Source of the DNA: Candidatus Trichofilum aggregatum
GTDB taxonomy: Bacteria; Chloroflexota; Anaerolineae; Promineifilales; Promineifilaceae
Direction: 5' to 3'
DNA length: 18,735 nucleotides
NCBI GenBank assembly: GCA_016716885.1
Contig: JADJUV010000147.1
Span: 1 to 18,735 of the forward strand
This document shows positions 8,370 through 15,387 of the stretch, in pieces; within the stretch, counting starts at the first letter, position 1; each line of letters opens with the position of its first letter. The position numbers and the translations under genes were made by a program. Under the pieces are notes generated by a model that was not told the origin of the DNA, searched no databases, and saw only the letters and a program-made list of their open reading frames with translations.

Positions 8370-9856
8370 ATGGATTTAGTTCATCAATTTCAATTCCACG
8401 ATTGGAGTTATTTATGGCGTTCTGCCTTTCAAGGGAAGTCTATCAACAATCGGTTGTGACACATGGGGGCACGACGTATTGCCTGGTGCGGCTGGCTGGG
8501 GGCGAAAAGCGGCTGGTGGTGCAGGGGGACGCGGCCGCGTTCCAGGGTGAATCCAGTGAACAAGGCGTGGTGTGTGCGTTAACAGCGGGCAACGCGGCCG
8601 CGCTCCGGGCGCGTCTCCCCTGGCTCAAGCCCGTGCCCCTGGGGCTGAAAACCTCGTTTGGTTTTGGCGACCGGATGGGCACGGCCACGCCGGGGCACAT
8701 TCAGGCCTTACGTGGCGCCGACCCAAACGGTCACATCGCCCCCATCTTCGCCCAGCAGTCGGTGCGGGAAAACACACGCACGGGCCGCACCCCCCAGCAG
8801 GTGATGGATGATGCCTTGTGGGGGGTGTTTCAGGAAGGGTGGCGTGCCCCGTGGGGTGCGGATGCTGACCATGTGAAGGTTGTGGCGGATTTAGCCCCGT
8901 TCGCGGCCGCGGGTTACACCTTCTACACCATTGACCCCAGTGATCACGTAGACAACGCTGCTCAAACCGATTCGCTGGAACTGTTGCGCAGTAAGAGTGG
9001 CGATTTACCCTGGGATGTGTTGTCAAGTAACGATGAGGAGATACGCGGCCGCTACTGCCAACAACCCATCGTTCTGGATGGCCTGATCTTGACCTACGAT
9101 GAGACCATCCTGCGTCGCGCCCTGGCGAAATATGGTCATGCCCTGGCGCACACCATCACCATCGCCCAGGCGTTGACGCAACAAATGGGCGGTAAACCGT
9201 ATGATCTGGAGATGTCAGTGGATGAAACGGACACACCCACCTCAATTCACGAACATTTTTTCATCGTCAATGAACTGACACGCTGTGGTGTGCCCGTGGT
9301 CAGTGTCGCGCCCCGCTTTGTGGGTAAGTTCCAGAAAGGGGTGGATTACATCGGCGACCTGGCCGAATTTGAAAGCGAGTTGATCAAGCACACGGTCATC
9401 ATGCACCATTTCGGCTCATACAAACTGAGTATTCACACCGGTTCAGACAAATTCACCATTTACCCGGCGATTGCCCGGCACACGGGGAACCGGGTGCATG
9501 TCAAAACCGCGGGCACGAGTTACCTGGAAGCGTTGCGGGTTGTGGCCCGGTACAAGCCAGAATTATTCCGGCGCATGTTGGAACTGGCTTGCGGCCGCTT
9601 CGAGAAAGACCGCAAGAGTTACTTTCTGGACGCCCAACTCAGCCGCGTTCCTGGCAGCGAAGACTTGCCGGACGAGACTCTGCCTGAATTGCTCGATCAG
9701 TTTGATCCACGACAGGTATTGCACGTCACCTTCGGCTCCATTCTGGATGAGTTTGGGCTAGAATTACCGTCATTCATCGCTCAACACGAAGCGGATTACC
9801 GGTCAGCCCTTGAAAAACATTTCGTCAAACACCTGACACCATTTGCTACCAGATAG
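8370..9856 (+). CDS. uxaE: D-tagaturonate epimerase (UxaE family), frameshift near N-terminus
   Basis: C3/C4-type epimerase converting D-tagaturonate to D-fructuronate, letting galacturonate join the glucuronate route without altronate enzymes (role known from Thermotoga UxaE). Family motifs: SFGFGDRMGTATPGHI, EMSVDETDTPTS with EHFFIVNEL, APRFVGKFQKGVDYIGD, and YKLSIHTGSDKF. Start choice: ATG 8370 has the good ribosome site AAGGATGGGGGGA and encodes MDLVHQFQFHDW, a credible N-terminus. That frame then needs one extra G in the GGG at 8433-8435 to give AFQGEVYQQSVVTHGG and merge with the long frame. The long frame can also be opened from ATG 8351, but its first 30 residues look unrelated. Corrected length is about 495 residues, as in the family. 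Stop is TAG 9854-9856, inside a hairpin. Confidence 0.88.
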
Positions 9857-9879
9857 ACGATTTGGTAAATCGTCTATCT
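9851..9879 (+). terminator. Perfect 13-bp hairpin overlapping the uxaE stop codon
   Basis: AGATAGACGATTT (9851-9863), loop GGT, AAATCGTCTATCT (9867-9879): a perfect 13-bp stem with a 3-nt loop. The TAG stop of uxaE is within the left arm. CGATTTAC at 9883-9890 can alternatively pair with GTAAATCG at 9865-9872. There is no T-tract after the stem, so it could be a terminator of low strength, a processing site, or a transposable hairpin insertion. The bidirectional A/T at the inner stem would still weaken elongation. Confidence 0.6.
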
Positions 9880-10037
9880 GGGCGATTTACAAGGGTGTGT
9901 TTCATTTCGGTTGGCCTAGTTAATAGTAACTGGCAATGGGCAGACGAATCTGTTAATGGTTACGATGCCTCCCCGTGCCATTAACCATTTCAACTCATTA
10001 GCAGCACACCCTTTACCAACTTGCCCAACATTTACTC
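9880..10037. other. Structured intergenic region with nested inverted repeats
   Basis: No coding sign in this 158-bp gap. Outer arms AAGGGTGTG (9891-9899) and CACACCCTT (10005-10013) are perfectly complementary. Inside them GTTAATGG (9952-9959) pairs with CCATTAAC (9978-9985). The nesting, with ends about 120 bp apart, resembles a small palindromic element (MITE-like remnant) or a leader RNA before the next gene. No transposase is present. A second copy elsewhere in the genome would be needed to call it mobile. Confidence 0.5.
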
Positions 10038-10871
10038 ATGAACCTGAACGAACTGACGCAACTCTAGGACTTCAGCGGCAAAACGGCCGTCATCACCGGG
10101 GGCACGGGTGTGTTGGGGGGTGAAATTGCCTGTGCCCTGGTAGGCTGTGGGGCCAATGTGGTGGTGCTGGATCGTAATCCCAACCTGCCCGATGCTTTGA
10201 AAAAGCCGATGGACGCCGGGCCGGGCCAATATATGGTCACTTACGCCGATGTGTTTGATCGCACTCTGCTGGAAACGGCGCGACAAACCATTGAAGAAGC
10301 TTTCGGCGCTGTGCATATTCTGGTGAACGGGGCCGGTGGCAATCATCCCCAGGCGACGACTAACCTGGAACGGTCCTTTTTTGATTTGCCGCGTGAGGCG
10401 CTGGATTTTGTGTTTGATTTGAACCTGGTCGGAACGATATTACCCAGTCAGGCTTTTGGTCAGGCGATGGCGGCACAGGGCCACGGGGTCATTCTCAACC
10501 TGACTTCCATGAGTGCCTTCACCCCGCTGACGCGCATCCCGGCCTACTCGGCGGCCAAGGCGGGGGTAAGTAACTTCACGCAATGGCTGGCCGTTCACAT
10601 GGCTCAGGAATACAGTCCCCATATTCGTGTTAATGCGGTCGCGCCGGGGTTTTTCTTGACCAAGCAGAACCGCTTTTTGCTGACCGAGGAACAAACAGGC
10701 GAATTGACGGCACGCGGCCGCAAAATCACTGACCACACCCCCATGGGCCGATTCGGTCAGCCGGAAGATTTGCTAGGCACGGTGCTGTGGCTACTGTCAC
10801 CGGCCTCAGCCTTTGTGACCGGCATTGTTGTGCCCGTGGATGGGGGTTTTTCAGCCTACAGTGGGGTGTGA
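10038..10871 (+). CDS. SDR-type D-mannonate oxidoreductase / fructuronate reductase (UxuB-like), in-frame TAG at codon 10
   Basis: Predicted to reduce D-fructuronate to D-mannonate with NAD(P)H, downstream of UxaC and UxaE. The reading frame from ATG 10038 gives MNLNELTQL, then TAG (10065-10067), then DFSGKTAVITGGTGVLGG, the standard beginning of this SDR subgroup (compare the short-chain UxuB/YjmF of Bacillus). Motifs: TGGTGVLG near residues 20-27, NGAGG, NLTSMSAF with catalytic Ser, YSAAK with Tyr/Lys, and the C-terminal VDGGFSAYSGV. Total is 278 codons including the stop, the normal size of the subgroup. A GTG or TTG within the nucleotide-binding loop could not replace the start without losing it. 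The amber codon is therefore a nonsense lesion or sequencing error. The exact substrate among UxuB-like SDRs rests on context. Confidence 0.82.
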
Positions 10872-10935
10872 GTTTCAAGTTCCATGTTTCAGGTCTCAAG
10901 CCGGCCTGAAACCTGAAAAACTTGAAACTTGAAAC
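10872..10935. repeat. Word-repeat inverted repeat directly abutting larA-like start
   Basis: GTTTCAAGTT (10872-10881) pairs perfectly with AACTTGAAAC (10926-10935). An inner GTTTCAGGT (10886-10894) can pair with the ACCTGAAA copies around 10904-10918. The arms reiterate TTGAAAC/CCTGAAA. The stem ends two bases before ATG 10938, and no Shine-Dalgarno is present, so folding could govern initiation of the following gene. Confidence 0.7.
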
Positions 10936-10937
10936 CT

Positions 10938-12194
10938 ATGAAACAAGTCGTTGCCCCTCAAAACGAACTCCTTGATGCCGATACGATTCGGGAAATGCTC
11001 GCGGCCGCGTTGTCAGGCCAGCACAGGGGTCAAAAACTGCTCGTTCTCATCCCCGACCACACCCGCACCATTCCCCTGCCGCAACTGTTCCGTTATCTGG
11101 TTGAAATTCTGCATGACACGCGCCAGCTTGATTTTATGGTGGCTCTGGGGACTCATCCAGCTTTGTCGCCGGAGCATCTCCATAAGTTAGTCGGCATTAC
11201 CGCCGAGGAACATGAAACGACTTTTCGGCACATTGGCTTGCTCAATCATGCCTGGGATTCGCCGGACACGCTGACGACGTTGGCGGTCATGCCGCAAGAG
11301 CAAATACGAGAAATTGTCGGTGAGCGGTGGCATCCCACATTGGGTGGAGATGTGGCGGTCAATATCAACCGGGCGGTTTTGGCGTATGATCACATTCTCA
11401 TTTTGGGGCCAACCTTCCCCCATGAGGTGGTGGGATTTTCCGGTGGGGCCAAATATTTTTTCCCCGGCATCTCCGGCCCGGACATGATTAACGTGACGCA
11501 CTGGTTGGGGGCGTTGGCCGGGGTGCGCGGCACGATTGGCATTAAGGAGACACCGGTGCGGGACATGATTCACGCGGCCGCGAAACATATCCCTACTCCC
11601 TCAACCCTCATCGCTCTGGTGGTGGTGGGGCAGGGGTTGGCGGGCCTGTTTGTGGGGGATTATGAGGAAGCCTGGTCTGCGGCCGCGGACCTCTCCTCAG
11701 AGCGGCATATCATTTGGGTAGACAAACCATTCCAGCGGGTGCTCTCCTGCGCCCCGCCCATGTACGACGAGTTATGGACAGCGGGTAAGGCTATGTACAA
11801 GCTAGAACCCGCCCTGGCCGAAGGCGGGGAACTGATCATTTACGCGCCCCATCTGGATGGGGTCAGCCATGTGCATGGTAAGTACATTTATGAGATTGGT
11901 TACCATGTTTTGCCCTATTTTTTACAGCAGTGGGACAAATTTAAACACATTCCCTTGGGGGTGTTGGCGCACAGTACCCATGTGCGTGGCGATGGTGTCT
12001 TTGCCGATGGCATCGAATATCCCAGAGCCAGCGTTACCCTGGCGACCCGGCTCTCCCGCGCCGATTGTGACCAGTTGGCATTAGGCTACCTGAACCCGGA
12101 TGAAGTGGACGCGGCCGCGTGGCAAAACCGCGAAGATGAAGGTGTTTTGTACGTTCCCAAAGCGGGCGAAATGTTGTACCGGGTCAGGCCATGA
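10938..12194 (+). CDS. LarA-family nickel-pincer hydroxyacid racemase/epimerase homologue (DUF2088)
   Basis: 418 residues, close to LarA (424). LarA enzymes use a covalently bound nickel-pincer nucleotide to racemise or epimerise alpha-hydroxyacids. Signature residues are preserved: DHTRT (40-44), GTHP (His73, equivalent to catalytic His108 of Lactobacillus LarA), and HEVVGFSGGAKYFFPG. In the last segment His162 and Lys172 are 10 residues apart and His188 (INVTH) lies 16 beyond the Lys, exactly the H174/K184/H200 spacing of LarA. The active site is thus intact. No cofactor genes (larB, larC, larE) lie here. The uronate context makes C2 epimerisation of a sugar acid (for example mannonate/gluconate) a testable alternative to lactate racemisation. 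The stop overlaps the next ATG (ATGA, 12191-12194), implying translational coupling to the AEC transporter. Confidence 0.88.
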   Translation: MKQVVAPQNELLDADTIREMLAAALSGQHRGQKLLVLIPDHTRTIPLPQLFRYLVEILHDTRQLDFMVALGTHPALSPEHLHKLVGITAEEHETTFRHIGLLNHAWDSPDTLTTLAVMPQEQIREIVGERWHPTLGGDVAVNINRAVLAYDHILILGPTFPHEVVGFSGGAKYFFPGISGPDMINVTHWLGALAGVRGTIGIKETPVRDMIHAAAKHIPTPSTLIALVVVGQGLAGLFVGDYEEAWSAAADLSSERHIIWVDKPFQRVLSCAPPMYDELWTAGKAMYKLEPALAEGGELIIYAPHLDGVSHVHGKYIYEIGYHVLPYFLQQWDKFKHIPLGVLAHSTHVRGDGVFADGIEYPRASVTLATRLSRADCDQLALGYLNPDEVDAAAWQNREDEGVLYVPKAGEMLYRVRP

Positions 12195-13119
12195 GCATCG
12201 TGGTCGTTATTTTCCCATCCTGGCGATGGCCCTGTTTGGTTATTTGATCGCTCATTTTAACGTTTTACGCGGCCGCGATATTGAAGGTATCTCCCGTTTC
12301 GTTTTTAACATTGCTATCCCCGTTTTACTCTTCAACTCTCTGGCCCACATCGAGCTACCCCACCACATCAACTGGCAATTTATGCTCTCCTACTACAGCG
12401 TCGCCCTGTTCATTTTTGGGCTGGGTTTGTGGGCCAGCCAGCGCTGGTTTGCCCATTCACCCCAGGAGCAGGGCATCTTTGGTCTGGGTGCGTCGTATTC
12501 CAACCTTATCCTGGTGGGCCTGCGCATCATCTCCGCCGGATTGGGTGAGGAAGCCCTACTGCCCCTGTTCATGCTAGTGTCGGTGCATAGCGCCATCCTG
12601 TTTTTTATCGTGACCCTGCTGGTTGAACGGGGCAACGGGCAAGGTCATTCCGCCCGGAAAATTGCTACACAAACCGGCAAAAACCTGGCTCGCAACCCCA
12701 TTATCTTGAGCTTGTTATTGGGGTTATTATTCAACCTGCTGGCGATTCCTTTGCCCCAAGTGGTGAAAGATACCCTGGACATTTTCAGTGATGCTACCTT
12801 GCCTTGTGCCTTGTTTGTCCTGGGTGCCTCGCTCAAGGCGTACAAAATCGCCGGGCATTTTCGCGAAGCCTGGGTGATGATTGGTTTGAAAATGGTGTTA
12901 CAGCCGCTCCTGGTGGGGTTATTGGTGTTTGGCGTGTTTCACCTGGACCCACTGTGGGCCGCTGTAGCCGTCATGGCCGCCGGAATGCCCATTGGGGTGA
13001 ATGCTACTATTTTTGCCCACAAGTATCAGGTGGGTGTTGCCCCGCTCTCGACCGCCATTTTGTTGTCCACGGTGCTGGCTGTGGTCAGCGAGTCGGTGCT
13101 GTTGGCTCTTTTTACATGA
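12191..13119 (+). CDS. AEC-family carboxylate transporter (auxin efflux carrier type), frameshift after start
   Basis: Integral membrane transporter of about 309 residues with roughly ten hydrophobic segments. Features include GRDIEGISRFVFNIAIPVLLF, the Asn-containing repeat ASYSNLILVGLRI, and the C-terminal AGMPIGVNATIFAHKY that matches AEC family half-repeats. Family members move malate, lactate, malonate or similar acids. ATG 12191 overlaps the LarA stop and gives MSIVVVIF, a typical AEC beginning. The frame then needs one extra T in the TTTT run at 12210-12213 to continue as PILAMALFGYLIAHF in the long frame ending TGA 13117-13119. This is another apparent single-base deletion in a homopolymer. 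Coupling to the LarA homologue suggests it carries that enzyme's hydroxyacid substrate or product. Confidence 0.85.
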
Positions 13120-13392
13120 ACGGGTAGGGTTCGCGGCCGCGCAGCCCAGGTCATTAAGGAACGAGAATTAAATAACTTACAGGAGACGGGAAACGAGTCC
13201 CTCATTACGAAAGTCAGACTGACGTTTTTATGACCAGTCTTACCCTCGGTTTGCCGCCGGAAACCCCCACCCCTAACCCCACGCCCAGGGGCGGGGAACT
13301 TTTCTAGGCGCGGTTTTCGGGGCAAAGGCCCGAAAACCGCGCCACCAGGGTTCCCCCTTCCCCCGGGAATCGTTAGGGGGATGGGTCTTCTG
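13120..13392. repeat. Nested palindromic element with perfect 15-bp stem
   Basis: After the AEC stop there is no gene. The core is GGCGCGGTTTTCGGG (13307-13321), loop 13322-13328, CCCGAAAACCGCGCC (13329-13343): a perfect 15-bp stem. It is flanked by CCCCTAAC (13270-13277) and GTTAGGGG (13372-13379), which are complementary, and by CGCCC/GGGCG (13282-13293). A smaller stem AGACTG/CAGTCT lies near 13216-13240. The core may terminate the 13-kb cluster transcript, but no T-tract follows; the nested arms look more like a REP/MITE-type palindrome. Confidence 0.65.
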
Positions 13393-13399
13393 ACTCAAT

Positions 13400-13512
13400 T
13401 TACGAAGGGCTTAGGTAAAGCTGTACGAGCCTGACGCCGGATCCGTGGCCTGCTAAAGCGGATCAAGGCGTACCACGCCGGTATACCAGTCCGCCGGGCT
13501 TTGGCGGAAGGA
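13400..13512. other. Candidate structured RNA with alternative stem-loops
   Basis: ACGCC (13434-13438) plus GATCCG (13440-13445) can pair with CGGATC (13459-13464) plus GGCGT (13467-13471). The same GGCGT can instead pair with a second ACGCC (13475-13479). Next comes the palindrome GGTATACC (13480-13487), then the stem TCCGCC/GGCGGA (13490-13495, 13503-13508) around GGGCTTT. The packed, mutually exclusive pairings resemble a switch or small structured RNA. It matches no RNA family I recognise, and strand is undetermined. Confidence 0.35.
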
Positions 13513-13738
13513 TGTGAACTATTTCGTTTGATTTCCATTTCTTCTATTCCTTTTCAAATCGCCTTGCTTGGCAACCTCTGTGCTCATTGATTCAACATCT
13601 AGTTTCTCTCGCCCAACCACCTCACCATTTTAGGGTCACGATGGTTAAAGAAGCTGCTGGTTTTTGTATCTAATGTTGCTATAGCCGCCATATCTTCCGT
13701 TTCAAAAATTCACGTCTGGAAACTTTATTTAACATTGT

Positions 13739-14197
13739 TTGCACCTTTACACAATTAATATAGTAAGACAATGTCTATCGGCGCTAGCCAGTCCGGTGGC
13801 TCCGTTTTGGGAAACAAGATTGTGGCAAGCATTTTTCCTCACACCTGCTTTGCTCACCGATTATCTTTATTTCGGATGCTACTTCCTACTTTCACATAAA
13901 GCGCGGGAAATCCACTTTTCGATTGACAAAGACAAGCCAATCGCGCAGTTCCGTCAGCGTTTGAGATTGGAACACAAGATTAATTGCGTTTCCTTTGCCA
14001 AGTTGAAGTATTCGCCAGCTTGTTATGGCCGGTCTTCTGACCATACCGTCCCGCGGCCGCAAACCGCCATCAGTTTCTTATTCACTTGGAAGCCAGTTGG
14101 CATAGCACATATACGTTATTGGGCAGTATACAACACTCACCTCCCTGGTCAACACCCGATACCTTCTATTCCACGCCCCTTTCCAACTAAAAAGTAG
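13739..14197 (+). other. Doubtful open frame of about 152 codons in gene-poor DNA
   Basis: An open frame beginning at TTG 13739 and ending TAG 14195-14197. The translation (for example SIDKDKPIAQFRQRLRLEHK in the middle) matches no family I recognise. It is Pro/Thr-rich at the end and lacks a Shine-Dalgarno. It contains one GCGGCCGC at 14053 and a GGCCGGTC hairpin at 14027-14042. The upstream stretch 13513-13738 is AT- and pyrimidine-rich and shows nothing recognisable. It may be a decayed gene or chance; I do not assert a protein. Confidence 0.15.
14021..14042. repeat. GGCCGGTC hairpin repeat, copy 1
   Basis: TGTTATGGCCGGTCTTCTGACC here is nearly the same as TGCTGTGGCCGGTCTCTGACC at 18472-18492. 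Each forms a short stem (GGTC/GACC) with a 3-4 nt loop. Probably a dispersed intergenic hairpin family. The stem is short, so each copy alone carries little weight. Confidence 0.4.
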
Positions 14198-14409
14198 CGC
14201 CCCTGAACCCCGAAACGCGGCCGCAACTTCAAACTCAAAAACCATATTGGCAAGATATTACGCCCGAATGTGCCCTAACCTTTGCTGAACTCGCGGCCGC
14301 GTGTCAGAGGCACATCCCGCAACAGATTTCTCCAGTGACTCTTTTACCACCAGGCGAAACCTGGCTGGCCTGGGGTTTGGGCACATGGCTCGAATGGGCG
14401 TGGTGGTGA
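14191..14409 (+). pseudogene. Coding-like fragment without start (hypothetical remnant)
   Basis: Open frame from just after TAA 14188-14190 to TGA 14407-14409, 72 residues, no plausible ATG or ribosome site. The composition is protein-like, with the run KPYWQDITPECALTFAEL followed by CQRHIPQ, LLPPGETW and TWLEWAW. Two GCGGCCGC copies lie in it (14217, 14293), the second reading as Ala-Ala-Ala. It is abruptly followed by the G-skewed island. I do not recognise the family; it may be the surviving part of a broken gene. Confidence 0.35.
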
Positions 14410-14950
14410 TCGCTGGTGATCGCGGCCGCGGGTAACGTCCGGTGTGGGGTCTGCGGCCGCGACGCGGTTACTGGGGTCTGTAAGGGGTGGGGGAAAGAGG
14501 GGGTTGTGACGCGTACTGGGTAAATATAGCTTCGTATAGGATGCGGCTTGGGGCCTGGTTGTCGTTGTGATGGTAGAGCGAGGGTCAGTCGCGGGCGTCA
14601 TCATAATCGCCAACTGGCAGACCTGCGACACAAAGGGGACGCGGGGAACGGGCAGAAGGGTGGGGTGGTGCGGCGGTATTTTGAGAATGGGGCTGAAGCG
14701 GGGAAGGGGTGGGGGAAACGCGGCCGCGGGCCAGTGTATTGGCCGGGGAAGAAGGGGCAGGAGGTGGTGCTGTGGTGGGTGATGGAGGAGGTGGTGTGAG
14801 GGGTGGAACGGAGTTGCGGGGGTTTAGAGGGGAGAAGATGGGTGAGCCTCGAAAGAGAGGGGTGGCTACGACTGCGGGTGGTGAACGAGTGATGGGCTTT
14901 CCCATCATGTAAACTGCCAAAGACCATAAACTGACATTTTTTCTCTCTGG
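14410..14950. other. Strongly G-skewed, C-poor island with two G-quadruplex motifs
   Basis: About 540 bp with no credible gene; open frames on either strand give only Gly/Arg- or Pro/Ser-rich low-complexity translations. In 14761-14820 I count about 36 G and 3 C in 60 bases. Two canonical four-run motifs occur on the + strand: G4-N7-G4-N1-G5-N5-G5 at 14473-14503 and G4-N7-G4-N2-G4-N1-G5 at 14689-14715. Three GCGGCCGC copies (14422, 14453, 14720) are embedded. The skew ends near 14900. Confidence 0.7.
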
Positions 14951-14955
14951 CAGGA

Positions 14956-15096
14956 ATGTCAATTTATGCCCTTACTGAGTATAACTGGCAAGGTTGCCCT
15001 GTTATCTGGGCACATCCGGGCGGCAATTACCGCACTATCCTCTGTGAGCTTTTCCTCTCTCATATTCCCGAACTGACTCAAACAATCCCAGTTTAA
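14956..15096 (+). CDS. Small ORF, 46 aa, unknown
   Basis: ATG 14956 to TAA 15094-15096. The sequence begins MSIYALTEYNWQGCPVIWAHPGG and has normal protein-like composition, unlike the skewed DNA just upstream. AGGA lies only two bases before the ATG, too close for an ideal ribosome site. It could be the tail of a larger disrupted gene whose earlier part is the fragment at 14191-14409, or a genuine small protein. No family recognised. Confidence 0.3.
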   Translation: MSIYALTEYNWQGCPVIWAHPGGNYRTILCELFLSHIPELTQTIPV

Positions 15097-15387
15097 TACA
15101 GGGGAACGCGGCCGCGACTCTCAGAGATTCTTTTTTCCTTGTCTAAGATCATAGTTGCGTTCCACCCCAAAATCAGGGTTTTGATCACCTTTGCTCCTGA
15201 ATATTAGGGCACTGGTGTAAGCTGTTCCTTTTTGAGACAATGTATATCAATGTTTGGTTGTTATTGCTCACTCTGAGCAGTTCTCCAGACAGAGTGTTTC
15301 TCAATTTCCCAATAGAACCCAATAACGGCTCATTATTATCACGCTAAACACGTGACAATGATGCCAGACCTACGCAATATCTAACGA
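15097..15387. other. Intergenic region upstream of sensor kinase
   Basis: 291 bp without coding signs. It holds one GCGGCCGC at 15108 and a comparatively AT-rich stretch that would be the natural site for the kinase promoter. I cannot pick out a convincing -35/-10 pair, and no strong terminator hairpin is visible. Confidence 0.4.

Noticed and set aside
13434..13508. tRNA gene in the structured block
   Set aside because: The stems do not form a cloverleaf, there is no T-loop consensus (GGTTCGAATCC-like), and no CCA-type acceptor.
14585..14962. Pro/Ser-rich open frames on the minus strand opposite the G-rich island
   Set aside because: Their composition is what C-rich low-complexity DNA gives in any frame. 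There is no ribosome site, and several frames are open at once.
13120..15387. Insertion sequence or transposase in the gene-poor region
   Set aside because: No DDE, HUH or serine-recombinase motif could be read on either strand, and no matching terminal repeats with target duplications were found.
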